Translations under genes and position numbers: made by a program
Origin: Laetiporus sulphureus 93-53
Taxonomy: Eukaryota; Basidiomycota; Agaricomycetes; Polyporales; Laetiporaceae
Direction: 5' to 3'
DNA: 64,000 nucleotides
Assembly: GCF_001632365.1 (NCBI RefSeq)
Contig: NW_024468546.1
Span: 9,025-73,024, forward strand
Notes under the pieces: model-generated
Seen by the model: only the letters and a program-made list of their open reading frames with translations
What the model was told of the DNA's origin: nothing
Database searches by the model: none
Shown here: positions 35,105-48,737 of the stretch, piece after piece
Position numbering within the stretch: position 1 is the stretch's first letter
Layout: each line of letters starts with the position of its first letter

Positions 35105-35111
35105 TATATAT
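35105..35111 (+). promoter_or_regulatory. TATA box of the GH28 gene
   Basis: TATATAA at 35105-35111, about 50 bases upstream of the ATG at 35160, a usual distance for a fungal TATA box with a short leader. Confidence 0.5.
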
Positions 35112-35159
35112 AACTTCGCGCATTACAGCTTCCAACGGATCCCGTACGGCTTGGACAAC

Positions 35160-37159
35160 ATGATTTCACTCTCTATCGTCCTGTTTTTTCTCGCTACTGC
35201 TGCTGTCGCCTATGACAACGTCTGCACGGTTGTACCACTGGGAGGAGGTCGCGACGATGGTCCATCCATCAACGATGCATTTGCAGAGTGCGCGACAAAC
35301 TCGAAAATCGTCCTGGGTAGCTATTACAGCGTGAATACCCTGCTGGAGAACGATGGGCTCAGCAACGTCGATATCGAGCTGAGTGGCACAGGTATGGCCA
35401 GGCACTGCAGAACACTCGTCCTCGAGTCTATATTTACTCATCTCCGCCAGTACAATATACGCCAAACATTGCGTATTGGTCTCCAAACAGCCTGTACTTG
35501 ACCTACCAGAACGCGTGGCTAATATCCTCTTTAGCTATGCCGATGTGATGTGCTGAATACCATAACGGATAGATCGACATTCTGGTGGCTATCCGGAGAC
35601 AACATCCACATCTACGGGGGCGGCACGATCGATGGCAATGGTCAAGTCTGGTATGATTACTTTGCCGAGACAGGGGTACAGAAAGAGTCATCTCTTTAAT
35701 ACGTCTGTGACTGAACTGCTTGTCAGGACTCCGGAACCGCTGGTGCTTCGACGGCCACACTCGAACGTCCCATTCTGCTGACAATCGGCAACGCATCGAA
35801 CGTTCTCATTGAGGATATCACCGAAATAGCTTCTCCGAACTGGGTGAGTGGTGTCTTTCATTCAATGAGTCCGTCATTGACTCGCATGCCATTAGAACAA
35901 CGTGAGCGTCCATCGTGGTTCTGATATGGGTTCGCCCGCTGACTTTGGTCTTTGTTCAGTTTGTCTACCAGAGCTCCAATGTCACGTACCGGAACGTCTT
36001 GTACGCATTGCTGCTCCCCTAGGCCTCTGTGATATGCTGACCTTCTGTCTAGGATTAACTCCACATCATACAATTCCAGCGCTCCTGCCAAAAACACAGG
36101 TGCTGTTTACGCTACGAAATATTCCCGCAGGATACTCATTGGACGCTAGACGGTTGGGATATCTACCGATCCTCATACGTAACGATCACCGACTCTGTCA
36201 TCAACAATGATGACGACTGTGTCTGTATGTGCCTGTCTAGATCCCTGAACGATTAGATGGCTCATGTCCGGATGTGCAGCTCTCAAGCCGAACAGCACGA
36301 ACATTATTGTCAGCAACTTGTGGTGCAACGGCTCTCACGGCATCTCCGTCGGAAGTCTAGGACAGGTATGGATGTACGCAAATGGGCAGAGGAGCGACAC
36401 TCAATGCCGTGCCTCTAGTATGCCGGTGAGACGGACATCGTCGCGGATGTCTACGCGAAGAACGTGACGATGCGCTACGCGGAGAACGGTGCCCGTATCA
36501 AAGTGTTTGGCGGAAGTCCATATGCGAGTATGTCACATACTAAAATACAATAAATCGATGTTGATTCTGGCTGATCCACTCATCCAGATAGCACCTCAGG
36601 TGGGGGCACTGGCCACGTCAAGAACATCACCTTTGAAGACTTCTATAGTGAGAATGTGCGATCATGCCGGCGTCATTCAGTGCATTTATGATTTTCGCAG
36701 TCTATGAGGTTGACAATCCCATCATAATCGACCAAGTACGAGATCGATCGTTATTTATAGCACAACTTATGCTGATCGCAACCTGCTAGTGTTACTTCAC
36801 GAGCGCTCAGCAGTGCGAGGAATATCCGAGCGACCTCTCGATCTCCGACGTCCACTGTTTGTATCCTTCCTCGCTGAGCTCTTGCGCCGCTTACTGAATC
36901 CACATGCAGATATTAATGTGACAGGGTCGTCGTCCGGTGCGGAAGGTACAGTGGTCGTCGACATCGACTGCTCACAGGAATGCAAGGACATCATTGCCAC
37001 TGGCACGAATCTCACTTCTCCGAACGGCACTGCGACATATATCTGTATCAACGTGGCCACCGTAGACGAGGTGAGACGTGCGCTCGCTTCACCGTTGGGG
37101 CTTCATGTTGACGAACATGGGTCTTCTGCTAGCTCGACTTCAATTGTACCACTACATAG
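35160..37159 (+). CDS. GH28 exo-polygalacturonase-like enzyme, copy 1
   Basis: Seen: ATG 35160 and stop TAG 37157-37159, with at least ten short introns (for example 35392-35450, 35515-35572, 35676-35726). A signal peptide ([20 protein letters not shown]) precedes [20 protein letters not shown]28 catalytic marks are in order: NNDDDCV (acidic residues), then [14 protein letters not shown] (general-base histidine region) and [10 protein letters not shown] (the RIK motif). The C-terminal part has ITFEDFY and an acidic/Cys segment ([18 protein letters not shown]). Family knowledge: secreted fungal GH28 enzymes cleave galacturonan, and this motif set with NNDDDC is usual in exo-acting members. Inference: pectin degradation outside the cell. 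Exon borders in the middle are approximate. Confidence 0.85.
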
Positions 37160-37546
37160 TCCAGTTACATAATGACTCGCCCTCCCGCTTGTCATTCGTA
37201 TTTGCTGTTCCAGTTCGGATTTGAATTTAGACAACTAACTTGCGATCGTACTCTCTCAAATCTCCGTTCGCGTTCATGGAAGGTCTTCACCAGCCGACGC
37301 TGGCATCGTATGTCAAGGATTAGTCAACAGCTCGCACTTCATCATCTTGTGCCGTCCACCAATTGAAGAGCTCCAGGACTGGCGAGCCTTCCGACATATT
37401 CGAGACAACCGACATTTGTGACCGACAAGTAACGGCGCTTCCAAGAGACTCTAATGTCATCCAGATTTGAGTAGTGGTACAGTATGTATGCATGTGTAGC
37501 TCCATGGAGAATCGGGTGTGGCTGAATCGCAATCGGGCAGGAGCCT
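37160..37546. other. Convergent 3' spacer
   Basis: Between the GH28 gene and the TENA gene, which point at each other. No gene seen. Confidence 0.4.
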
Positions 37547-38425
37547 CTACCCAGGGATAATTTCCTCGGTTCCAACGGGCCAAAATGCCTCCTCAATCTC
37601 GATCACGCGCGCCCATATGGACTCAGCACGCCGCCAAACTGTGGAGTCGGGAGAAATATCCAGGCTTTGAAAGGTTAGACTTGTTTCAAAAAACACAGAT
37701 GCATCGTTAAAGCACCGGGATCGAAATGCGCACCTATTGACCAGATCGGCGAGGTCGTCAACGAATTTTACGAAATCGGGGTTCGTCCAGTTCGAGACAA
37801 GAGCAGCCACCGCTGGTGCAGTACCCGGACCTTGGAGGCGAATGGACTGCAAGGACCCGACATACTTCCATGCGTCGAGGTATACCTGAAGTTGCAGAAG
37901 CTCATTGCAAAGGACATATGACAGCCATCAGAAGCCAACACATACCCTCTCCATAGCCCATAAAAACACAAGACCATCTTCGATGCGGCCATGTACACCT
38001 ATACGGGCCATCTCCGCCGTGTAGTCCCTCGTCGCCTTCAGCTCCCTCCAACTGTCGGACTGCAGTCCAAAAGCTTTTACAGTCTCATCAAAAAACCCAA
38101 CCTCCCGTACTACATTTTGCAAGGCGTCGCTCAGGACTCGCACGATCCGCTGGTTACTTTGCTCCGCAGGCGAGTCTACCGCGTCAAGTGACGAGAATGG
38201 CACTGCAGCGAGCAGCCGGCCAATGAATGCAGGATATGCGTGTGCAGCATACAGGCGGTCCTGCGACAGATATAGAGATAATAGTTCATCCGGAAGACTG
38301 CCGTCGCCGGCAGCGGTGAGGAAATAATGCTCAGTTGCAGCAGAGTATGGACGCGGAGTGCGGAGCGAGAGCAGATGGGTCGTCAGAGGCTCGATGGGCG
38401 AGATCGCAGAAGTTATGTTAGACAT
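37547..38425 (-). CDS. TENA/THI-4 (heme-oxygenase-fold) protein, 254 aa
   Basis: Seen: exons 37946-38425, 37734-37885 and 37547-37679 make 255 codons. The sequence is all-helical in character: EPLTTHLLSLRTPRPYSAAT at the start, then LSLYLSQDRLYAAHAYPAFI (the hallmark helix of TENA-like proteins), EVGFFDETVKAFGL, and WTNPDFVKFVDDLADLVN near the C-terminus. Family knowledge: TENA/THI-4 proteins are cytosolic thiaminase-II-like enzymes that salvage thiamine breakdown products. Many fungal members are uncharacterised and may have lost that activity. I cannot confirm the catalytic Cys/Glu by eye. Start taken at ATG 38425. Confidence 0.8.
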
Positions 38426-39394
38426 CGTCGACAACGTTCACGGTAGTGATTAGAGTGGTTAAGTCGGGAAGGATGACGAGCGCGGCTCAACTTCAAGAGC
38501 TACTTAAGTCAAGTGACTCTGATGATGACATAAGAAGTGGATTTGTTTGCATCAGTTAGGATTAGAGGCCAATAGCCTCGACGCTCGTGTCTTCCATATC
38601 CGGATGTGAGATGGAACATACAATTCTGATTGGTCTAGATATCGAGTATGACCTCCAACAAGTGTGAGTATGTGTCGATTGAGTGGGTACTTGTTCTTTT
38701 TTCTTCGTCGGTTCATTCAGTTTGTGACAGTGCTGAATGGGTCTAAGCGTGCCACTTTTTCTCTCTTTGTAATGAAGAAGATCAGTGCTTCTCTTGCAAG
38801 GGAGTTCAATGGTCTAACGTCGTCTTGATGTTTCCTTCGAATGACGTCGCAACATCGACATTTATTATGTTAAATAGATACAGCACTCAGCACCGAAGGT
38901 GGTCTACTGGAAGCTGCTTGAACCTGAATGTCACAGTATGCGCACTGCGGCACGGAGTGAGCTGAAAGGTCGCGGTCAACAGCTTGTCGACATCGTCCGA
39001 CGGGGAACGACAGCCCCAGATGTGACTACCGAACCGTGTACAATAACAGCCGTCACCCGGGCTGTTTCGAAGCATAGTCTGACATATCGACGAACATACC
39101 TAACCTGACAACCCGAGAACCGTCAGACCCACATAACGCCCACCACTTCTATATTACTCGGTCATGATCTCTATCAGCAGAAACTACATCCCAAGACACC
39201 GATCGAGTCTACATGTGTGGGACACAAGAACAAAGGAGGCGAGGGTGGCCAGCAACGCGACGTCCACGTTAGTGATGTGTATGTACAGCGACCAGCACCC
39301 AGCAACAGCGAGGCACGGCCCGACTTGTATGTATGATATAAACCAATTGTACGATAGATATGGGAGGCGTAATGTCCGATGCAAGTGTCTGTCC
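38426..39394. other. Intergenic, about 970 bases
   Basis: No gene supported. Frames on both strands at 38887-39108 and 39164-39490 overlap each other and lack domains or splice logic. Confidence 0.4.
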
Positions 39395-40900
39395 CTACTT
39401 GGAGCCGGAGGTCTTGTACAGGACGAGACCGCCCAGGGCGATCGAATAGCCTGCAGACGTGATCAGAATACAACAGCAACAGCGGAATAGGACGTAATAC
39501 GCACCGACGACCTGGAGCGGCGTGATCGGCGTGCCGAAGGCAAGCACAGAACCACTGATAAGCAGTATGTCCTTGAACACGCCCGCGAGCGTGAGCACGA
39601 GGCCGCTGCCTGCACCGACGAGGAACACCGCTGCGATGTTGAGTAGGAACGCCACCGCCGCATTGCTCACCATGATCAACGGGCTGCAGGTAAGAACGGT
39701 GAGACGACGAAGGGAGTCGACAACGGGATCACATCACGCACCCAACGCGCATAACCTCGCGGAACGGCTCGAGCCCCTCGGTGAATGGAAGCACGGCAAG
39801 ATTGATGACCGCACAAACGGGTGCATAGTAGTGGAGCGAGACGAGCGGATCCATCTTTAGCCCGTGCAGGAGAATCTGGATCATGACCAGCCGGGAAGCT
39901 TCGAACTGCATGGTGCGATGAAGATCAGTGGAAGGGCACTCCATGGTCGCGTAGGAACGAACAACATACCACAACCGCAGCAGCCTGCGTAAGGAAACCG
40001 ATGAGGTTGAAGTGCAGCTCGCCATGCGAGGCAAGCGCGACACCACAAGAGATCATCATGACGATCATTGCGAGCTTCTTGCTCGGCTCCTGAATCCTAA
40101 ACGTCCACGAGATGAGGAGAATCGCCACCGGAACGAACGCCTACGAGACTCATGTCATGAGCGGACCGGCGGCAGTCAAACTGCGATGTGTCCTACCTTT
40201 AGCATCTGGATGTAGGCAACGCTCAGATAGAGATACGCGGTGTTGCTGAGAATGAGCGACGCGCTGAACAGGAGGCCAATCGGCAGGATCGAACGGATGA
40301 AAACGTCCTTCGTGATGTTCACGTCCCTCAACCCATCCAGGAGATGGGTGGTGCGTTGGAGCACCCTAGTTCCGATCGCCTGAGTGACAGAGTATCAGCA
40401 TCTTTAGATTTCATCGCGACGGGACACCAATATCATCGTTAACACCTAAGAATATCGCTACTGGAATCAAACGTGCATAGCCAGTCGAACTATGCAACGA
40501 ACATCGATATCTACAGAGCCTCCATGGACAGGAGAACACTTGAAGGCACCGTTGAAACGTCCTGCTATGATACAAAACCCCACCATGCCGCGAACGGTAC
40601 AATTGGGATGCTCACCGCAAACGTAAGATGCCATGTCACCATGAACACGGGGAATCGGAATTGCAGCGTGTTATACACATAATTATTGTATATGATCACA
40701 GAAGAGCTGAGGACAATCCAGATGGGGATGATGGTAGCCGCAGAGAGCTTCGGCTTGTTCGATGGACGGGGGTTAACAGTGGCGGTGACAGGTGTAGGCA
40801 GGGGCTGATCCGAAACCTTCTCGCCGTCATTCACTTCGAGCACCTGGTCATCTTTTTCGCTCGAGCTGGCGATGGCTTTTTCCTGATCTGTGTTGGACAT
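39395..40900 (-). CDS. DMT/TPT-type nucleotide-sugar or triose-phosphate transporter
   Basis: Seen: ATG 40900 and stop at 39395, about seven exons. A hydrophilic N-terminus (Glu/Asp/Lys-rich, about 50 aa) leads into hydrophobic helices: ATIIPIWIVLSSSVIIYNNY, FIRSILPIGLLFSASLILSN, AYLYLSVAYIQMLKAFVPVA, AMIVMMISCGVALASHGELH, then VSNAAVAFLLNIAAVFLVGA and GSVLAFGTPITPLQVVGYSI. This is the order of the fungal TPT branch of the drug/metabolite transporter family, which has about ten helices; the AYIQMLKAFVPV and N-A-A-V-A-F-L-L-N segments are typical. Family knowledge: members exchange phosphorylated sugars or nucleotide sugars, often in the Golgi or ER membrane. Substrate not predictable here. 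Confidence 0.85.
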
Positions 40901-42734
40901 GGCTGTGTCGTGCAAGTCGCAGAAAGACGGCGGTAAGTGCTCGTGCTTTGAGAGACGTGGACGTTGAGGATGAGGTGGCCTAGGGGCAGCGAACGAGGCA
41001 AAGGAAGGACGAGGGTGGGATTAGTGCGCGCCTGAACAAAGTTGGGCAAGACTACGGGGTGGACAATGAGCACGATGACCGTCGAGAACAAGGTGCGACG
41101 TGGATGCGAAAACGGGGATCTGCTCTCCGATGTTTTCTGGGCTCGACATGTCGGCACGTGCGGCAGCAATTGACGAGCGCCTTCATTGTTGACGAGCTTA
41201 GGTTCAACTTGAACGATCCAGAAACCTTGTGGCTACCCTTGATGACTTTGATGAGTGTACAGACGAGCGAGTGCGAAGCTGATTCTGTGCGCATTCCATG
41301 TCGCGCAGGGGAAACATTCATCAGCCTTCGCACAAAGGCTTTCTTATTGCGGTCCGCTTGAACTCCGAACAGCGGCGGCAGGCACCGCGTTGTTCCTGAA
41401 TCACGCAGATTCCCGCTCCGGTCCTCAGGAATATTATTCAGTGCAACCGCCGGTCAACCACTGGCAGCGTTGCAATGGTAACCGGTTAGCGTGCCTCTAC
41501 GATCAATCAGCCAGATAAACCACTACATCTTTAGAGAATTATTGTGCTTTACAGACCGGGCGGATACGGAGGATGCCAGCAGGACAACCATAACAAGCCT
41601 ACTTAGGTCTGCCAGGATTCAGGAATACGGACGGGAAGGATAGGTCCGAAGAAACGTGACGCACGGCGACGCTATGTAGCCTCCGAATTGCCACAAGACT
41701 TGGCGTGATTGTGCACACCTGCCTGTGGGAACCGCTTAAATGTGTGCTGACATCTGTTCAGATATCAAGACGAACGAGTCTAATATATTCATCGACTATA
41801 GTGCAGCAGCTCGTGCGCGACAACTTCCTGAAGCTGTTCACTCATAGATCGTACCAAGATCGAAGACAGTTTTCCCACAAACCGTCGCAATGCATTGCCT
41901 ACAATAATTGATGAAGGATTATTCGCCTGGTGACGGTGCTGAACGCTCGCCATATGCGGAAAACGTCGGTATGATGTTCTTGAGGCAATGCTGTTGTCTA
42001 AATCAAACAATCGAACACGGATGTGAGCCTTGATGTTTGGATGGGAGTTATCATACGCACCCATCTGATGAGTTGTTCCATCGTTGAACTATTGCACGAG
42101 CGCCGCCTCCTCGGACGTCAATCAACAGGTGTGTTCCTTGGCGCTTGCGTGTTCAACGATACAGTGGTTTCATTTCTGACAGATATAGCCGCAGACACGA
42201 CCCCCATGAGTAATTATCATGCCGCACTGCACTACATGTCGCAATGCTTGTGAAACCCGCATATGCATGACATGCTTGTCAGGCGTGTGTGGTCCTCCAG
42301 GCCAGGTGCTCGCCGCTAGTTTGATCGTCACATGCCTGACGGACACAATCAAACTTCAAACCCACGGTAAGCACCGATTAACACACTCTGCAGCACCTGA
42401 TAAGCCGCAATCTGGCGCTCCCGCGTCAAGATACTTCATTACATTCCTCCGACGTCGTGACACTCCCGGAGTATCATTGGTCAGCATGGCGTTCAACAAG
42501 GCGGTTTGGGCGTCAAGGCTGTGACTCACGATACACATACGGCTAGCTTATTCGACGAAGTTCATCAAGAACTGTCAAACGGGCAGTTTAACGGGAATGG
42601 CGGCCACCATACCGCGGCTTTCGTATGATCCGGAGTTCCATGCTGTCCTCATAAATAAAAAGACCGATAGACATCATTTGGTACCTGAATGCTCAGTCTG
42701 ACCCCCAGATAACAGGCCCCGCCCCGAAGTCTAT
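40901..42734. other. Intergenic, about 1.8 kb
   Basis: Divergent spacer between the transporter and the DUF6533 gene. Many short frames on both strands, none with a domain, signal peptide or consistent introns. I see no gene I can support. Confidence 0.4.
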
Positions 42735-44461
42735 ATGGCGACGTCTGATACCGTTCACTTCCTCGCGTCCAGAGCGTGAGTTCGTCCCTCCCCTCTCCTG
42801 TATTGACAGTCGTAATTAAACTTGCGCACGGCAGCCTCATCGAGAGCTCGTTCTATTTCGCCGGCATCGGTACGCAACAGCCATATCTCGTCACCTGACA
42901 TCGCAGTCTCTTACATCATTCGCTAGCGGTTCTCTTTTACGACTATTTCCTGACCTTGGATCGGGAAATTCAGTACGTTTGGAGAAAGAAGCTTCGGCCG
43001 GTCGATGCACTTTTCTTCGTCTGTCGATATTCCCAACTCCTCACTACCATACCAATAATCTTGAACTGGGCACTGCCTCCCGGCTGGCGAGGGGATGCAA
43101 TCAAGGCAAGCCTAGCGAAGTCATTCCAGCTTATCACAGTCGCTAATGCTCATCTCAGAGGTAAGGAAGAGCGTTTGAACCGGATGTGACACTTATTCGA
43201 TGTAACTTCTCCAGTGACGCCAGTTGCGCAATCGTCACCAGAGTTCAAGTGGTCTTGAACTTGCTTGTGATGTGTAGTGCTGCATGCAAGTGGTCTTTCA
43301 TTCATTGCATGTCTTTCGCTGACTCGGATGGTTCTCAGTATTTTCCGCGATACGCATATACGCCATATATGATAAACGTGTTGTACCATCTATTATAATC
43401 TTCATTCTGGGATTGATCAACCCCGCGATCACTACAGTATGTCCCCAATGTGGAGAGAACTACGAGTCACCACTTATTTACAACTTTACTATGATCACGC
43501 AGTACTGTCTGATACATCTTCAGACATCGATTTATCGGAATCTCACTACATCCCTTCAGTTCTGCGGAGGGAGCGATGGCTCGCACATGAACGCGTACGT
43601 ACACGAAACTCTGCATGCCTGTCTGTCATTTATTCCGCAGGAATTTACAGATGTAAGCTATGCTCTCATGCACTGCAGCATGATGGTGACATTGCATACA
43701 GGGATGATGGGCGCTAGAGCGTCATCCGTGGTTGCGGATGGCTTGATATTGGGCTTGACTTGGATCAAGATTAAGCAGGTCAAAGATGCCCAAGGCGAGA
43801 AGACCATTCGCGCGAGCTTGACCATGGTGTTATGGGCTGATAGTAAGTTCTTGCTCGTCACTGGAGTGATACCATGAATTGACGGGTCATAGCTACCATA
43901 TACTTTGGGTCAGTCTCACTTAATCGAGACTATGAGCGATCTATGAACCAGTCACAGTTTACTCCTGCTGGTGAACATAGTGGGAATAGGAACTGGCCGA
44001 ATCAGTGATGTACGTCCATCTGCGTGATCAGCAAGTCAGCATAAATCTTTTTCTGACATGCTGCTGGTAGTTTTTTTGGATCACCCTTATGTGGACTCCG
44101 GTGTGAGTGTGGCAAGACCCGTTCGATGTTTGAACGTCATTCAATCAGGCTGTACGCTAGCCTGACGTCCATTATCCTCTCCCGGCTCCTCCTCGATCTG
44201 CGTGAGACCGGCGAACTGTATGACGACCAACAGGCGGCCTGGTGTACCTCTGGGAACATCATCTTCGCAAAAGATACAGGTATGTTGGGACGCTTCGTGC
44301 ATATTTTACTGAAGCTGAAACAGACCACAGACTCGGACGACGACTGCCGGACACTTGATGACATCATTGTCAATGAACATGAGCTGAGCACGGTGAACAG
44401 CACGTTTGAGCCATATGATGATCACAGCATTCGGCATAAACCCACTGCATGTATTGTATGA
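42735..44461 (+). CDS. DUF6533 multi-pass membrane protein
   Basis: Seen: ATG 42735; exons 42735-42775, 42835-42869 and 42927 onwards, then several more with short introns. The start MATSDTVHFLASRALIESSF runs into AVLFYDYFLTLDREIQYVWR, the exact pattern of the DUF6533 N-terminus (YDxxLTLxxEvxxiW). Later hydrophobic segments are VVPSIIIFILGLINPAI, VVADGLILGLTWIKIKQV and LLLLVNIVGIGTGRISD, then LYASLTSIILSRLLLDLRET before an acidic cytosolic tail. Family knowledge: a seven-helix-like membrane family, expanded in basidiomycetes, of unknown function. The middle exons and the tail beyond 44281 are tentative. Confidence 0.7.
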
Positions 44462-44684
44462 TAGCTTGACGGTTGGTTGGAGCGAATCTGGCAGGTGAAT
44501 TAACGAGCACCGAGCAGTGTCTATTTCGGTGGATAGAGCTATATTCTGTAGGGAAGACGAGCATGATGCACACACTGTACACTATGAATTATATTTTGAA
44601 GGCTAGACATATGTTGCCATCGTCCCTGATACGTCGTCCATGTTCATTCAAGAGCATCAAAGCAGCCGACGATCAAATGACCAA

Positions 44685-46676
44685 TCAAGTTGAACTACAG
44701 TTGAAGTCGAGCTGCATATTAACGAGAGTCCGTCAGACGTTGATCGCATACCAAACATGTTATCCGCCATACCTCACTGACGCTTGCGATATTGACGCAG
44801 ATATAAGTTGCTGTGCCATTTGGCGCGCTTAGGTGCGTGCCCGTCGCAGTAATATCTTCACACTCGTCCGAGCAGTCTAAATCGACGACCACGTTTCCCT
44901 CCTCCCCGGACGACGTACCAGTCACGTTGATATCTACGGGATAATGAGCATGCTCGATCGATATGGAAGTGAAAGTGTGACGAACAGTGAATGTCTGAGA
45001 TAGTTAGGTTGCTCGGGTACTCCTCACACATACTCGCGCTGGTGTCGTAGCACTATTTAAAGTCTGTATGTCAGTCATTCCGAGTCGCGGACCAGAAAGG
45101 ACTTCGAACCTGATCGATCAAAATCGGGTTGTCTACATTGTATACGTAAAAGTTCTCGAAGGTGATGTTCTTTACATATCCAGTGCCTCCGCCTGCCGTG
45201 CTCGCTAATTCCGCATCATTCATGAGGACCACTACCCTGAACAGGTGGAGAACAACCACATACTAGGACTGGGGTTTCCGCCGAACACCTTGATACGCGC
45301 GCCATTCTGCGCGTTGCGCATCGTTATATTTGAGACGTATACGTTTTCGACAATGTCGGTTTCGCCAGCATACTAAATGCAATAAGTTTTGAGTTGGACA
45401 GATGAAGCAGAACAGATCGAAGTCGTGCGTACCTGCCCGAGACTACCAACAGAGATACCATGCGAACCGTTGCACCACATATTACTGACGACGATATTGG
45501 TAGAGTTCGGTTTGAAAGCTGAGATGAGCACCAAAGCAGAGTCAGTCTCGTATGCGAGTGGCGTGGGTTATCAATGTCGATCACTCACAAACGCAGTCGT
45601 CGTCATTGTTTACCGTGGAGTCCGTTATAGTCACATAGGACGAACGATAGATGTCCCATCCATCTGAGCCGGCCGACCCAACACGGTTCGAGGCAGTTGT
45701 AGAGAACTCGAGATCATTGCGCACCTGAGTTTACAGCCGCAGCGCTGGAATACGACACAGAGCTGATACTGAACGGACATAAGCGTCATTGATATCGAGC
45801 CACATAGGTGATGGGAAAAGCCTTACTTGATATGCCTGTAAGTAACGTTCGTACTCTGGTACACGATCTGTGTTCTAAGTCAGAACGACACGCTGCATCC
45901 ACGACACAACCTCTTACGTTGTTCTACAATGAAACGGCAATGAGCCACGATAGCACAAAATGCAGCATACTCAGTACGCACCCAGAACGGCGAACTAATT
46001 TCTGTGATATTCTCGATGACCACATTAGAGGCATTGCCCACAGTCAACGGCACGGGACGTGCGAAAGTTGTGGAGGAGCCACCAGCCGTGCCAGAGTCCT
46101 ACATAATACACCATTATGGCATTGAACAGAAACATGCACGGCGGCAAGCGCGATTACATACCCCGCTAATTGCGTACTCGTCCCACCAGACTTGGCCATT
46201 CCCATCAATGGTTCCACCACCATAGAGGTGAATGTTGTCTCCGGAGAGGAACCAGAACGTTGTTCTACGATCGCGCGATGCGTCAACACCATGATCAACA
46301 AACGACTATGAGTGAAGTTACGAACGCGTTCTGGTATGTCATGTACAGACTATTCGGAGACCAATACGCGATGTTCGGCGTGTATTGCACTAGAAAATGG
46401 CTATGTGAAATATGCTTTTGAATTTCCGGAAGCCACAGACCGACCTGTCCCGCTAAGAACAATATCGACATTCTTTAGCCCTTCAGTCTTGAGGAGCGTG
46501 TTTACGCTATAGTAACTATACAGGATGACTGCGGCGTTGCTTGAGCACTCAGAGAACGCATCATTAATACTAGGCCCATCATCGCGTCCTCCACCAAGCG
46601 GCTCGACCACACAAACTTTATCCCACGCCAAGGCAAACGCAGCGAGAGAGAACGCAAAGAGCATAGGAGGGCGCAT
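44685..46676 (-). CDS. GH28 exo-polygalacturonase-like enzyme, copy 2 (inverted)
   Basis: Seen: ATG 46676 and stop TGA at 44685-44687, with the same exon plan as the gene at 35160. Signal peptide [20 protein letters not shown], then [68 protein letters not shown] and the C-terminal [18 protein letters not shown]. All catalytic marks are present, so the enzyme is probably active. It lies in inverted orientation 9.5 kb from copy 1 and shows scattered amino-acid differences, so the pair is an older inverted duplication. Secreted pectin degradation inferred. Confidence 0.83.
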
Positions 46677-48737
46677 GGCGAAAGTGTTCTAGCGAGTGGC
46701 AGCCCGAGCGCAGAGGACGCAAAGCGAAGCAGCTCATCACCACCGGCCAAGTCGCACTCATTTATGCCCTGAGCAAGGCTTCCGGCACGGGACGCTCCCT
46801 GACGGAAATGCCGTAAACGGAGCAGACGCTCTTCGAGCGGGCCGCGCGTGATTGGATCGAGCAGTGTGAACAATGGTGCATTTGTCTAGCCGATGCGAAC
46901 CGTGTCAATTGCAGCGTCGAGACGCGGCCCGGGGAGAACGCGTCGCCGTCATGTGGGCGTCTTGTGCCCCGCATCAGTCACAGCCCCTGCGGGAGGCTAT
47001 TTTCAGATGTTCGATAGAAGTTCTTGTGCAGTCTCGGAGGGCACTTGGCGATCACCACAATCTTCGTATAACACAGGCGCAAGAATGTGCGACCACATTT
47101 GATCGACCAGTCGTAGATTGATTCACGGATCTCTAGTGGTTTCTCGAGCTTATCGTGAAAACCGAATCATGAGATGATTCGAACGAATCCACAGCAACAA
47201 TGATAACACTCACTGTTGATCCTCCAAAATGTTGGTCTGTGACACCGCGTCGCCTGCGAGCATGTTATGTTGCGCAGGGTGAACGAGGGAAAAATGATGT
47301 TACATACCAAGAGGATGCCCTGAAAAACGATATCTTCATGATAAGATTGAGAGAGCTCGATGCAAGAGCAGGGACTGCACGAAGAGCGGTCGATGACAAT
47401 GATGACGAAGATTGCGGGATTTCCTCGTACAATGACTTGGGTGCATACTGCAAAGACGAGAACTATGTCCTCAACTCTGTATCTCACCTTATTTCCCCGC
47501 ATGTACACGAAGGTAGGGAGCATTCGGTGGATGGATCAATTCCGGCCAGGACGCAAGGATCTCAGATTGCACAAGGGCACGATATTCTGTATGGCGAAAT
47601 TTCGCGCATGATATACAATTGCAAGTTGCAGTCTTCTGTGCATGCTTTCGACGATAGTCGAGGAGATAGGAATACGAGCCAGTCATTGAGTTTCCTCGAT
47701 AGCTTTCTAAGGTGCGCTGTGTCAATATTTAGAATCTCCACCACTAGTTGTACGATCCATTGTTCTCAATGACAGGACCGTCTCAGCATCCGATCAGACC
47801 ACACTGCACAGGCTCTCTGAAAGATCTGAATGAGGCAACTCACCATTTAGGCCATCCGCGATCACGCTCCATGTACATATTCCAGTTGATTCGTAGCATA
47901 TTCAAGCACTTTGACACTGTGGTCCGCTATGAGATGGTGTTGGAATCTGGGTGCGGAGCACAGATGCGAGAGGCCCCGGTGCGACCTGTGCCACCGGCGT
48001 GGGAGAGTAGTAGCGCGCGTGTATATAATAGGGTGCGGCTACAATGGGACGGGCCATCGGTTTGGCCCCGTGGAGCCATCTTCTAGAGAGCGGGCGACTC
48101 CCGAATTCCTGGCCGCGCAGCGGGCTGGCCGGGAAAGTCAACACAGACGGTTCTTGTGCGCCGCCAGAGACTGATCAGGGCGCGAGTCGGATGAATTCAA
48201 ACAAGCGTCTAGCAGTTGGACGTATTTGGCCTTGTTTGATTCCGAGGCCAATAGCTTTGACGCCCGTTATCTTCCCACTTCGGCTACGTGCCGTTGTCTT
48301 GGCCGGCGAAGGTAGACCTTCGGCTTCTACGACCCTCTTGACAAAATCAACACGTTTCAGGAGGTATTAGTCTTACATTGAAGTCTAATAAAATGCTGGT
48401 GCATATATGCGGCTCCCACATAGAACAGACGATGTGGACGTCCGACGATGTGCCAATCGGACAGACTCTTTGCTCGATGGGACAAGACGTATACAGAACT
48501 GAGTCTCTGAATTGTTTTCCGAGGCGTGAGCTGTTTTTACTCGTGCTCACGATGGAGGTGTGTCTATAATGTTGGCTTTGGCTGCGCAACAGTTGCTCGT
48601 ATCTCTCGCCGAATGTCAAGAATTCCATAGTTTCTTCAATACATCTAACTTGAGGTCAGTACAGACTCTTGAGTACATCGCAACATGCTGAAATATGAAT
48701 CCAAAAAATCGCCATAACTCCACCCGTTACGAAAAAC
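46677..48737. other. Intergenic, about 2 kb, no supported gene
   Basis: The + frame 47200-47772 (190 aa) is the longest here, but the minus strand is open over the same bases and neither shows a domain. An intron-like GTATGT...GCAG on the minus strand near 47310 hints at an unrecognised or decayed gene. Confidence 0.35.

Noticed and set aside
47200..47772. 190-codon + frame
   Set aside because: The opposite strand is open as well, there is no domain or codon pattern, and intron-like signals lie on the other strand.
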